Below, one piece after another: positions 48,406-59,027 of a stretch of DNA of 64,000 bases. The notes under the pieces are model-generated. The model was not told the origin of the DNA. It did not search any database and was given only the letters and a program-made list of their open reading frames with translations. The DNA lies in assembly GCA_008933995.1 (NCBI GenBank), contig WARS01000065.1, positions 434,001-498,000 of the forward strand. The letters run 5' to 3'. The position numbers and the translations under genes are program-made. Source of the stretch: Datnioides undecimradiatus (Eukaryota > Chordata > Actinopteri > Lobotiformes > Datnioididae). The stretch's first letter is position 1. Each line of letters starts with the position of its first letter.

Positions 48406-49796
48406 CTATCTGTTATCTGGCACACAGTCATTGTAAAAGATCTGAAAGTTCTTGTCCACATCCATCCTCCCCTTGAGAAATTTCTCCAGGTTCTTAAGAG
48501 GAACTTCCACCATGTGGTTGTTGACACGATCATTAAGCCCATAAGATGCATATACAGGGAACTTGTAGCGCACAAAGTAAGGTGCATTCTGGTCAAACTC
48601 TGTGCAGCAGTAGGCCGACCACATGTACTCTGGCACAGCCACCCTGTCAAGGTTGTTGCGACGGATAGTGTGTCCGGAGGTCGTGACCCCAGTGACCACA
48701 AAGGCTTTGCCACGGCAGAAGTTGTTGAGACGTTTTCGGATGAGGTCCTGGTGTTCCGCCCAGGGACCCAGGTTGAACTCCCTGATCTGAGGTACCACAT
48801 TTGTCAAGCTGTAAGTGGAGGCTTTGTCTAGAGGGTCAGCCTGATGTTCATCAGGATTAAGCTGGCCACGTTCGTACTGAACCACATCAGCATAGTCCTC
48901 TAGGACTGCCTGGCTGTCCTCAAAGTTCATGTGCATGCTTGAAGACTGTGGGAACGGCTCCATGTTACTGCTGCTCTTTTCTGAAGCCAGCTATAGATGG
49001 AGAGGAAGGAGGAAGGGCACAGTATTACTGCAAATGTCATTACTTCTGAACACTTCAAGCAGAAAAAATGTTTATCTGTCACTTTTTTACAAAAATGTAT
49101 TTAAAAGTGACAGTTTGCAAAACTGCATGCTAGATACTTGAAACTGAAGGAAACTGTAAGGCAACAGTATCCAATTGAAATACCATTCATTGCCAATCAA
49201 GAGGCTTATCTCAAGCCTACTTTTTTGGCTGTAGCAACAGTGATATAGCTGCCCCAGCTCTCTAAGCTGCTTGTTACATGTCAGACATATGAGTTATTTG
49301 TGAAAATTAGCTTTCTGTGTCTATAGACATGATGAAGTCCTTGATAACATACAGATGTATGTTTGGTATGTTATGACATTATAATATAGCACAATATAAA
49401 ATAGATGGTGTAGCACACCTACTTTCAATGGATCCTAACTAACATATTGACTTGAGTTTTAAGAATGCTCACCTGTGGCTCAAACATCCAAGGGAAGTCC
49501 ACCTTCTTTTCGCCATCTGACTTCTTGAAAGTGTAGGCAGAATAGACAGGGATGCGTTTGTGGGGGTCATATAGGGTAACATAGTGGGGTTTATCTCCAT
49601 ATCTCTGGCATATCTTCTTAAAGGAGTTGCTGAAGTAGCCTCGCGGTGGAGTGCCCATGTACAGAGAGTCCTTACAGCGCTCTGCATGGTTGAAGTCTCC
49701 CACCACTCCTGCCTGGGCCCCCTGTAGCCACACACAGGTCAGCACAGTCACAACAGCCACCAGGGGTAAGGCACAGTTTTCTGATGTCGGTATCAT
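48406..49796 (-). CDS. ENDOD1-like secreted nuclease-fold protein, copy 1
   Basis: Two exons, 49796-49473 and 48990-48406 (phase 0), giving 302 residues. The start is the ATG at 49796; the GTG before it is not needed. A signal peptide (LPLVAVVTVLTCVWLQGAQA) is followed by the family's N-terminal block (YMGTPPRGY, KICQRYGDKPHYVTLYD, RIPVYSAYTFKKSDG, W.FEPQ). The DNA/RNA non-specific endonuclease core follows: QAVLEDY, YERGQLNPDEHQ, STYSLTNVVPQ, YCRGKAF-like CRGKAFVVTGVTTSG, VAVPEYMWSAYCC. The active nuclease signature DRGH is replaced by ERGQ (residues 148-151), so the general-base His is absent; mammalian ENDOD1 also appears to have RGQ. The protein ends soon after the nuclease fold, without the long membrane-spanning tail of mammalian ENDOD1. 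Part of a same-strand array of three. Confidence 0.9.
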
Positions 49797-51178
49797 CACG
49801 AAAAGGTCACTTTTCCCTTAACCTTATAACTTTTAGACCTCTCTGTCTGTGTGTATGTCTCTTTCTCACCTGGAACACACCACTGAAAGCACAGCCTATT
49901 TCCCAGCTCTATCAGACTCTCTTCTTGCCTCATCTGTACTTCGACCAAACTGACCTCCCATTGTAACGTCTTTTCCATATATTCAAAATGTCACAAGTGT
50001 TGTAGCAGGAATTCAAAAGCAGTAAATGTTATCAAGCGTCAAGAGTATTTTATTGCTGTGAACTGCAGAGGACTCGATGCTGTCTTACTCTCCTATGAAA
50101 AATGTGACCTTTCTTTCATGTTGTGCGCAAGTAGCTTCAGTAATGAAATAATAGAGAATGACAAAAATGTAGGTGAGAGAGAAGCTGAAGGTACTGCAAT
50201 GTCAGTCCATGTGAGAGCAGGAGATCAGGTCTCATTCAGTTTCTTTTACACAAATGCAAATCAGCGGCATGTTTCAGCTGTAGCTTCGCTGGGTAAAGAC
50301 AAAAGCATAGTATCTCTGCAGAGTAGCCTCAACTAAGTGTAAGTGCACTCTCTTCAGCCAATATGATTACCAGTTTCCTACAGTCTGTAGTATATAAAAT
50401 CTAAAACAATCTATCTAATCTATCTAAAACAACAATGACCCCATGAAAAGCTTATAGAGAGCAGTAACAATACTGTTGCTACAGTGTGTGCTTGTTTCAT
50501 GTAGGCCAATAGGAAGAACAATAAAAAGGATTATGAAAACAATACCAACGATGACCTTAAACTTTTGTATTCTCATAGATTGTCCATTTGAATATGTTAC
50601 TTTTGGAATTCTTAATAAGTAATCTGTTCTTGAATCTGTCAACATAAAACGTCAAAGACAGTTTAATTACAGTTTGCAGAGGTTTATTTTTTATTTTTGA
50701 GACGGAGCAGAAGCATTTTTGTTGCATTTTCAGTGAAATGAATGTCCGCATATCTCTAAATCAACTGTTAAAAATACAGCATTGTTATACTATTCAGTCT
50801 CTAAGCATTTATTGTTACTAATGTTAAAAAAGGTTTTCTCTGACTTAATAAAGCTCCTCAAACAGGCATCAGACCTTTGTTACAGAAGACAATTTAAATG
50901 TAACAGTAGGAAAAGCACAGGCATTAAATAATCCACATAGTCTTTACTGTTTCCATTTTCCTGCCTTACTTTCTGGATCCTTGTATTGTGCATGCTGGAT
51001 CATTGTCACAGTGTCATGACTTACTGGGTCATTTGAATAGAACTTGTTGTGAGTAAGACCTGTGCTTTTCTACCAAGTCAAAATGTCTGCTGTGACGAAG
51101 GCCTGTTGAAGAAGATATACAGAGTATAATCAAATTAAATGAGGCTAAACGGTACATAGATTCTACCTAAATATTTGC
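49797..51178. other. spacer between ENDOD1-like copies 1 and 2
   Basis: Holds the promoter side of copy 1 and the 3' end of copy 2, for which AATAAA reads on the minus strand at 50813-50808 and at 50688-50683. The segment 50978-51105 is the second copy of a dispersed repeat also found at 1151-1293. An open frame at 50058-50336 (+) has no family match. Confidence 0.5.
50978..51105 (+). repeat. dispersed repeat, copy B
   Basis: The counterpart of 1151-1293 in the same orientation, about 50 kb away, in the 3' flank of ENDOD1-like copy 2. Blocks catgctggatcattgtcac, gtcatgacttact and aagtcaaaatgtctgctgtg are shared. No terminal repeats or target duplication were recognised. Confidence 0.6.
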
Positions 51179-52208
51179 CTAGTCAATTATACTGGACGCT
51201 GGTGGGACACAGTCGCCTACAAAAATCTGAAAGTTCTGGTCTACATAGGTTGTCTTCTTGAGGAACTCTTTCAGCTTCTCGACTGAGATTTCCACCACCT
51301 CATTGTTCTCCTCTTGATTGAGGGCATAGTGAGCAAAAGATGGGAACTTGTAGCGCTCATTATAAGGTGTGTTGTGGTCGTAGTCAACACAGCAATAAGC
51401 TGACCACACGTACGTAGGCACTGCAATGCGGTTGATGTTTTCCCGACGGATCATCTTCCCAGAGGTGGTAATGCCTGTGACGATGTAAGCAGTTCCCCGG
51501 CAGTAGTTGTTGAGCCGTTTGCGGATGATGTGCTCCTGTTCATTCCAGACTCGGTTGTTGAAGTCGGGCACCATGGGCACGACGTTCGTGAGGGTGTAGG
51601 TCGAGGCCTTGTCGTCGATTTCGACCTGATGCTCGTCTGGGTTGAGGGTGCCACGCTCATAAAGGATGGCGTTTGTGTAATCATCCAGAACTGCTTGGGC
51701 ATCTTCAAAATTCTTGTGCATGTAACCACGTGGGAAAGGCTGCATCTCATCTGTGTCAGAGGATGTGGATAGCTGTGTGGGCAGACAGACAGACCCAGTG
51801 CATAAGAAACTGAAGCTTTTGCACAAAAATGCCAACATGATCTCAGCACAGAAAAATCACACTATTCTGTTCCTGTTAAATATCATTTCCAAGCATGTCC
51901 TAACTTCTTTTTTTCTTTACCTGAGGTTCATACATCCATGGGACATCCACGCATTTCTCCCCATCAGAACGTTTGAAGGTGTAGGCAGAGTATACAGGTA
52001 TGTGGTCCACGGTATTGTACAGCGTCACGTAACGCGCCTTTTTGTTGTAGTGTTGACAAATGAACTGGAGGGAGTGGTGTTCCAGTCCAGTCGGTGGCGT
52101 TGCCATGTAGAGGAATTCTCTGCATTCTGGAGACAGCTCCTTTTCTACTCGCCCCCTTACCACTGATATTAGGATGTTGAAAAGCAGGAAAGCAGCCCAA
52201 AATGCCAT
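51179..52208 (-). CDS. ENDOD1-like secreted nuclease-fold protein, copy 2
   Basis: Two exons, 52208-51921 and 51772-51179 (phase 0), giving 293 residues. The start is the ATG at 52208, where FWAAFLLFNILISVV forms a signal peptide; the frame is open further upstream but only from a TTG. It has the same block order as copy 1: LYMATPPTGL, FICQHYNKKARYVTLYN, IPVYSAYTFKRSDG, MYEPQ at the exon end, then QAVLDDY, YERGTLNPDEHQ, STYTLTNVVP, YCRGTAYIVTGITTSG, VPTYVWSAYCC. The DRGH position reads ERGT (residues 135-138), so both acidic and His residues are changed. The helix that normally carries the metal-binding Asn reads NNRVWNEQE and looks better kept than in the other copies. The intron is 148 bp, at the same place and phase as in copies 1 and 3. 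Confidence 0.9.
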
Positions 52209-54085
52209 AACCGTGAGGGCTGTTGCTCTGTTGCGAAAGAAAAGCTGTAAAATGTGAGTCAAGTTTGTTTCCGTGAGCTTCTACAAATGAATGGATGTGT
52301 CTCGATATCTCTGCATGGTGGTCAGTGAAACAGCTAACGCAGGTTTCACACTCTGCTCACTGTAATCAGGACTCCTATGCAAAACAGTGCACTTCTTACA
52401 CAATTGCAGATCCACCCACAGCTAGAGGAACAGTTGCAGTAGATAGCAAATGGCATCTAACCTCTTCCTAACCCCTTCAAACCGTTGTATCCTGGAAGTC
52501 AAGCTCTCCTTAAATACACATTTTATGTACAAGGTTCATAGGATTTAAATGTCAAACTGCACACTTTATGCACCAGACATTTAGATTTAAAAGCACTGAT
52601 ATAGAACTGATATAGAATATACTAATACCATTGTGAACAATGGGGAAGGATACTACCTGTATATTTGAATTTAAAGGAGAATACGTAGGGGATTTTGTGT
52701 TCATTCCCAAACAATGGACATGAATTTACAATGAAAACAAAAATTATGTTGGTATGGTAGTACATATTTATGAACTTGCACACAAGATTGCCTTTTTTGG
52801 AGAGGAGACAGCAGTGACTAAGAGGGATGACTTGTAGTAAAGGTCCCTGGCCAAATTCAAGGGACAGGAAGTTGCAGCTTTATGTTATGTGTGTTATGTG
52901 AGTCTACGTACCAGTGTAGGGCTATACGTAAAGCCCTACTCTGTGAGCAACTTACTTTCTATTTAACCTCTGTGATTCTCACTTACTGTCATGGATGCCA
53001 TTACCTCACCAAAACAGTTCCTACATCCCTATGTTGTTTATTGACACATCTACACATGGAAGCCTAGAGTAGGAAAACCCAGGGATATTGGTCAGAGGAA
53101 AGGTGAGGGCTTTGTCTGCTGAGCTGGACTGGTAGTGCTCAGGGTTTAACTGGCCCCATATAGTATTTGACTAATATTATTTAAACAGTGAGGTCATTAT
53201 GCTAGCTGTTTATTGCTCACAGAGGGCTGTAGCTCTTAGCAGCCACTAACATGTCCATATACTCCCATCCCCTCCACCAAGCATAGAACAATTTAGCAAA
53301 ACATACTGATTTACAGGTTATTTGTGATAATGGCAGGGTTATAATGATTTCCGTGAATTACAGTCCCTAACATAAAATTTAATGGGAGGCTTCACAGACA
53401 TTGCACTCTGAAACACACACACTATTCACTGGCGTTCTTTTTGTTTTATCAGATTTTATTCAAGTAAAACGTTATCAGTAGCATTTTCAGCTATCAATGA
53501 TCTTTATTTACAATTTCAATAATGTAGTAAATATAGAAAAAAAAAACATTTTTACATTAAAATGAATAGCCTGTTTTAAATCGAGGTCTAATGGGGCTAC
53601 TTGGGGTCAAGAAAGATGGTTTGTTGTGTGATTGTATCTGATCATCCTGTTAAATGCAAAAGAATAACTAATACATGATGAACTATAACAGAGGTACTCA
53701 TGTTGAAGCCACTTTATAAGGTAAACTGCTTACAATGAAAATGAAAAGCTGGTCCATTTGTGCTGCATGGCCTCTAAGTATTAGCACCTTTTTCACAATA
53801 AACCTTATGTGTGTATGAGACAGTTTATGATTCTAATAGATTTACTTTCACTTTCACTCTGTGTTTTCTTTTTAAAATGAATTTTGTCTAATATTGACAC
53901 ATCAAAGCTTTATCTGTTTAGCACTGTCTTATATACAGTGGCAAATATTACAAGCCACATAGAGCCAAAATGAGGTAGAGTATGTCAGTATGCTGTCTTG
54001 TACAGACACTGTAGAAGCACTGTTAATACAGTAATTGCATTTCATCATAGGCTCGGTGACAGTGGATCCAGTTTACGATGGTCCA
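52209..54085. other. spacer between ENDOD1-like copies 2 and 3
   Basis: Contains a decayed fourth ENDOD1-like fragment at about 53058-53158 and the 3' end of copy 3 (AATAAA on the minus strand at 53508-53503 and 53460-53455). Otherwise A/T-rich with no gene seen. Confidence 0.5.
53058..53158 (-). pseudogene. decayed ENDOD1-like fragment (fourth copy)
   Basis: On the minus strand a frame of about 34 codons reads WGQLNPEHYQSSSADKA followed by LTFPLTNIPGF. It aligns with RGQLNPDEHQADPLDKASTY and SLTNVVPQI of copy 1, the core of the nuclease fold. Neither the first exon nor the rest of the domain is recognisable around it, and flanking frames are closed by stops. It lies between copies 2 and 3 in the same orientation, as expected for a dead member of the tandem array. 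Confidence 0.75.
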
Positions 54086-55124
54086 TCACACTGAAACACG
54101 GGTCAGCTCTCTCTTCTTCTTGAATTTGTTCTCTGACACACAGCCCTTGTAGAAAATAGTCAGGTCGCGGTCAGTGTCTGTTTGGCTCTTCAGGAAGCTC
54201 TCCAGAGTCTTCAGAGGCACTTCCTGCACACTGTGGTTAATATGTTCATTCAGCGCATATCCCCCATAACTAGGGAACATGAACCTGACCTCATAAGGAG
54301 AGTTGTGGTCAAACCATGGGCAGCAGTATGCCAGCCATATGTGTTTTGGGATTGCCAGGCGGTCCCTGTTCTGCCGCTGAATGGTCGCCCCAGAAGCAGT
54401 AACCCCCATCACTATGAAGGATTTGCCATGGCAGAAGTTGTTGAGACGACGGCGAATGACGTCTAAGTATGGGTTCCAGGAAGTGTCCAGGAAGTTTGTG
54501 ATCAGTGGGACTACATTGGTCAGGGTGTATGTGGAGGATTTGTCATCCGGCTCCGATTGGTGCAGGTCAGGATTTAGTGGACCACGTTTGTATTCTACTG
54601 CATCAGTGTAGTCGTCCAGCACAGCCTGGCTGTCCTCAATCAGAGGGGGAGTGTCTTCAGCAAGAGGAAGCGCTCTCATGTTGCCATTCTCATCATCAGA
54701 AACCAACTATAAGGAAAAGAAATGGAAGAAATGTGGTATTTAATGTTTGTGGCTGTATTTGAAAGGCCAATTTCTGATTCTGAATTTAGGCTCAACACTA
54801 AATTACATGTAACCCAGAAACTCTATCTACCTGTGGCTCATACATCCATGGTGTGTCCATCTTTCTCTTCCCATCAGACTTCTTAAAGATGTATGCAGAG
54901 TAAAGGGGAAGACGGCGACTGCTATCATACAACGTGGCGTAGCGCAGTTTGTCTGCATACTTCTGGCAGATCCTCCGTGGGTTGGTACCCTTCATCCCTG
55001 CAGGTGGTGTCTGCATGTAGAAAAAATGGCTGCAGTCTCTGAAGCTGCTTGACACGCTGGCACTCACCAGGGGGGACGCCATCAGCAGGGAGACGGATAG
55101 GACGCAGGTGCAAAAGAGATGCAT
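54086..55124 (-). CDS. ENDOD1-like secreted nuclease-fold protein, copy 3
   Basis: Two exons, 55124-54831 and 54706-54086 (phase 0), giving 304 residues. The start is the ATG at 55124; FCTCVLSVSLLMASPLVSA is a clear signal peptide. Blocks: FYMQTPPAGM, RICQKYADKLRYATLYD, RLPLYSAYIFKKSDG, MYEPQ at the exon end, then QAVLDDYTDAVEYKRGPLNP, STYTLTNVVPLI, CHGKSFIVMGVTASG, IPKHIWLAYCC. The DRGH position reads KRGP (residues 138-141), the most changed of the three. The C terminus ends with a basic stretch (FKKKREL). Same 124-150 bp class of phase-0 intron as copy 2. It is probably a secreted or lumenal protein whose nuclease activity is doubtful. Confidence 0.9.
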
Positions 55125-58100
55125 CCTCACACAAGTGGACTAGATGAAAATAATATGAAACCAAGTCATTTCCTCATCATCATTTGGCGTGTCCTGTCAC
55201 ACGCCACTATGAATGGAGTAATTCCGTGTGGTGATGAGGCATTCTGTTTAATGTGGTGTTGCTGTCATAATCTACTAAAGTGTAAGGGCTGTTGGACAGA
55301 GAGGAGAGACCGTATGCAAAGCAGCAGCAGCAGCTAAGAGCAGGTCTATTGGCTGGATAGTTGACTTATCTGCTCCTACAGTGTCTGTGCAACCCTGCAT
55401 CTCTGCACAGGCATCCGCCCGACTGCTCACATGTTACAATTTATCTCGTAAATTCACTTATTCTTTTGCATGACATTCATTCGTTTACTTAATTTAAGAC
55501 AGTAAATTAATCCACTAGTATCTTTATGTATTAGATAAACTGTTTTGTGCTGGTATTTTACAAATTGGTTTGGTTTTAGTAAATAACATTATTTGGTTCG
55601 GGGATATTCTACATAGGAACTACAAACTACAAAGATTGGTAAGACTATTCCAGTATTAAATGGAGATGTGATGGGAATTATTTACTATTGTGGGACATAA
55701 TAACTGTTCTATAACTTAAACATTAAACATTTTTAAGTACAAATTCAAAGCAATACCTCTCTATAGTCTCCTGAGACAGTGTCTCTTACAACACAGGAAA
55801 TTGCTCAGCTTCCACCTGCTCAGGCAGATGTACAGTGTATTATAATATACTGTACAGAATCTCATTATTGAGCAAAAAATCTATTTATTTATTTATTTAT
55901 AAATAGTTTTTTAGTGTCTTGTTCATTTCCAAAATGTTGCCTGAAAACACAAGTCACAATATTTGCACACATGTACATAAATACTGTGCAATTCCACTTC
56001 TCAGTGATCACAGTTTGTTTAGTTAGTTTAGTTTTTCATTCCAATAAGTGTAGCAGTGGAATGTGGTTTGGCCTGTTAGAAGGAACACATGAGATTCAGT
56101 ACAGCTGTAAACACATCTATTAAATTAATCTAACCTTGGGCATTCATGCACTTTTGCTCACAGTCATCAAAACAGTGCCTTTGGCAGTGTGGCTGCTGCT
56201 GGTGATGTGGTGCTCAGCACAGGCAGCGACATGTGCCAAGCAGAGCAGTGCAAAGATCCAAGGACAGCTCCAGCGACCAAACCAGGCTGTTAGGTGATTG
56301 CCATGAAGTTTGAGCAGACCTGATCGATATAAACACTTGGCAACAGAAGTGCTCCACGTATCCTGCACAAGGGCCTCCTGAAGAGGATGTCTGTGGCTGT
56401 GGAGGACTGAAGAAAATGGCCAAAACCTGAGCAGCACATCACTGGTATTCTTCACTGGTCAAGAGCTTTGAAGCTTCTACAAGTTTGAAATAATATATTT
56501 TTACAAAATTTATTTCATACTAAATTAACATGAAAAAGTTGTAGTGTTCTGCAAATTACAGCAGTCAAATGCATTTTTAATATGTGTGGGACCAGATTCA
56601 TTGTAATAACCTCTTCAGGGTTTGCAATTTATTTCTCAGACCAAGAGTAATGGAAACATGGCACATATTAACGAATTGGGAATGAATAAAGTGGTTTTAA
56701 GGCTGAACAGAGTTGGTTATTTTATGAGATAGATTTCTGTATTTTTATTTTTCTCTATGCTCTTCTCAGTGGTTTGAAGTGGGTGGGACTCAGTTAGAGA
56801 AGGTCACGATCAATTTACACCCACTCAGTCCTGAGGAAACTAGTGCAGTGCTGGTTTGATTGGGTGACATGCGTTTTAATTTTCAGTATAGCTTTAAAGT
56901 ACATATGAACATTTGGTAAAGGGTTCCACTAATTTTTATTTATCAAAGGTACAGCTGTTGATTGATACACAAATAAAGTAATAATAAGTGCTTATTGCCC
57001 TCTAGTGGTAATTTTGCTGCTACAAGTTTACATTAATATACAGATGTTATTTTTTTATGTCAATGTTAATTATTTATGTTAATCAGCATTATTAAAGGGA
57101 TCAATACAGGTATGAATAGCCATGTTATTACATTGTTATTAGATGTTATACTAAATAGTCATACTCATCATATGTAATTGATAATATACACCTTTTTTAA
57201 ACAATATTGGTAGTGTGTTATACAATCAAAGACAGCAGCACTGTGAAAAATGCTACATTTGAGGATGTTTTATCCAACTCTTTTAGATACCCGTGGACAG
57301 ACACAATCCTGGATTATCTGAATTAACTTGCTCCTAACATCTACATTAAAAAGTCTCTTTAGTTCATTCTAACACTCTCTTCCTCCTCTTTCTGCACATT
57401 GTATTGGTTGTGTGCAATTTAGTTTGACGTAAATTAGTTAAAACCCAATTTATTTTGGACTATCCACCATCAAGGCACAATATAAATTAAAATTATAATG
57501 GTGGTAAATTAATTTTTGTATAGGAGCCCTCAGTGCTCCTATACAAAAATTTAAGAGCCTTCAGGGCTTCAAGATTGAATTAAGGTTTTATGAAGTTTTA
57601 TTAAAGAAGATTATAATTTAGGTACTCCTCTAACACTGGTGTGATTTCAGTAGCTGAGGTGGGCTGGAGGTGGGCTTAAGCTAAAAAAAATCACAACAGA
57701 CCAATTATCACACATAGAACCTGGGGCTTGGGAATCTTATAAGGATCAGTTATTTATACTCTAATGCTTCTGCTCTCACAGTCATAATATGCAGTATTCC
57801 ATTTGACCTATTAACTGGTATTCTAATCTAGCAATTTCAAATAAAACATGTCCATTAAATTGAATGCAACAGCTATATTTGTGGTGATTTGTTCACTTCA
57901 TTCTTCTTTATTTTATAGTAATATAACAATGTTTTTTTCTTCAGTTTGACTTGTTGTGCTCAGCTAGTTTGATCACATGCACATGCATCTCTTCCTCACA
58001 CTAGAATCACTGATTGATGTTGTAACATGTTCAGCAATAATTTTCATTCATCTAATTCCAGATAGAATAACACCAGATGATACATATTTCCAACATGTTT

Positions 58101-58790
58101 TTTTTTTCTGCAGATTCCTTTAACATTTTTCTCTTCCACTTTCAGCCTCTTGATCGTGCGTGAAATATATTCGCATTATTAATCAAATCTTTATGCATGT
58201 TTATAATATGAGGACAAGCCCAATTTCAGAAGAGCGGGCTGTGTATATCCATAATCATTGACGACTGTAGACTACGTTTACTGTATATGGTGCAACTGAC
58301 ACTCAACAGCGCTCTCTGCTGACTAAACCCTGCACTTAAGGACACAAGAGTATCGCACATGCTCAGTTCGACATTACCACTCAACATGCCCCGCTAGTCA
58401 TTCAGTTCACTTTCAAGGGTATTGATAGCTAAAAGCTGAAAATACCTCCATATGCATTTCAAGCACGATGCTATTAACTGCAAAGTTCGAGAAACAACTT
58501 TGTCATAAGTTAATTTCGTAATTACGTGACTACACGCTGCCTCGGGAATTAGTCTTAGGCTGGCTTTCGATGTAATCTATAAAGTCTGCACTATAGTCTC
58601 ACGCTTAAACTAGCCTCGCGCCACAGCTTTCAGGCTAATTAAACCCATTCAGTTGAAACGCCATGCATATGAACATGCCTTTGCTATGTGTGGTACACAC
58701 CACTGTCCAGGCTAGTAAATAGGGGTGTGTTTGCCCTGCTACAACATTGTCAATGTCCAGTCACGTGGTATCACACGGACGGCCATGTTT
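55125..58790. other. A/T-rich intergenic region between the ENDOD1-like array and gigyf1
   Basis: No gene recognised. It contains a (TTTA)n tract at 55881-55906, an unexplained short secretory-like open frame near 56165-56290 (+), and a perfect 16-bp inverted repeat at 57511-57551. Confidence 0.55.
57511..57551. repeat. perfect 16-bp inverted repeat (hairpin)
   Basis: Arms aatttttgtataggag (57511-57526) and ctcctatacaaaaatt (57536-57551) are exact reverse complements around a 9-nt loop. It has no run of T typical of a terminator context and no neighbouring gene; it may be the core of a small foldback element. Confidence 0.85.
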
Positions 58791-58799
58791 CCGAAACAC

Positions 58800-59027
58800 A
58801 AACAACAAGAAGAGCAGCGACTAGGAGCCAGCAGACACATACTGATACGCAGCTGCGACCGTTGGAGGAGAGGGAAAAATAATAAATAAAATACAGAGCG
58901 CGACTTTCTGAAAGTACGATTCTGTCGAATGAATACGTTTACAGTGTTTAAAGAGACCAATGCATTCGATATATTGGCTGTAGACACACCGTGCAGACAA
59001 CCAGTCTGGTAGCTATAAACAGTGAAG
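58800..59027 (+). other. gigyf1: gigyf1 first (non-coding) exon and promoter region
   Basis: A strong donor, AGTGAAG|gtaagc, ends a C+G-richer stretch at 59027. The start of transcription is not determined; 58800 is nominal. Assignment to gigyf1 rests on position upstream of its first coding exon and on orientation. Confidence 0.4.

Noticed and set aside
48381-48800. 139-codon minus frame inside ENDOD1-like copy 1
   Set aside because: Alternative-frame shadow of exon 2; the 48406-48990 frame carries the family motifs.
55881-55906. TTTATTTATTTATTTATAAATA as a regulatory AU-rich element
   Set aside because: It lies in intergenic sequence with no transcript assigned; treated as a simple repeat.
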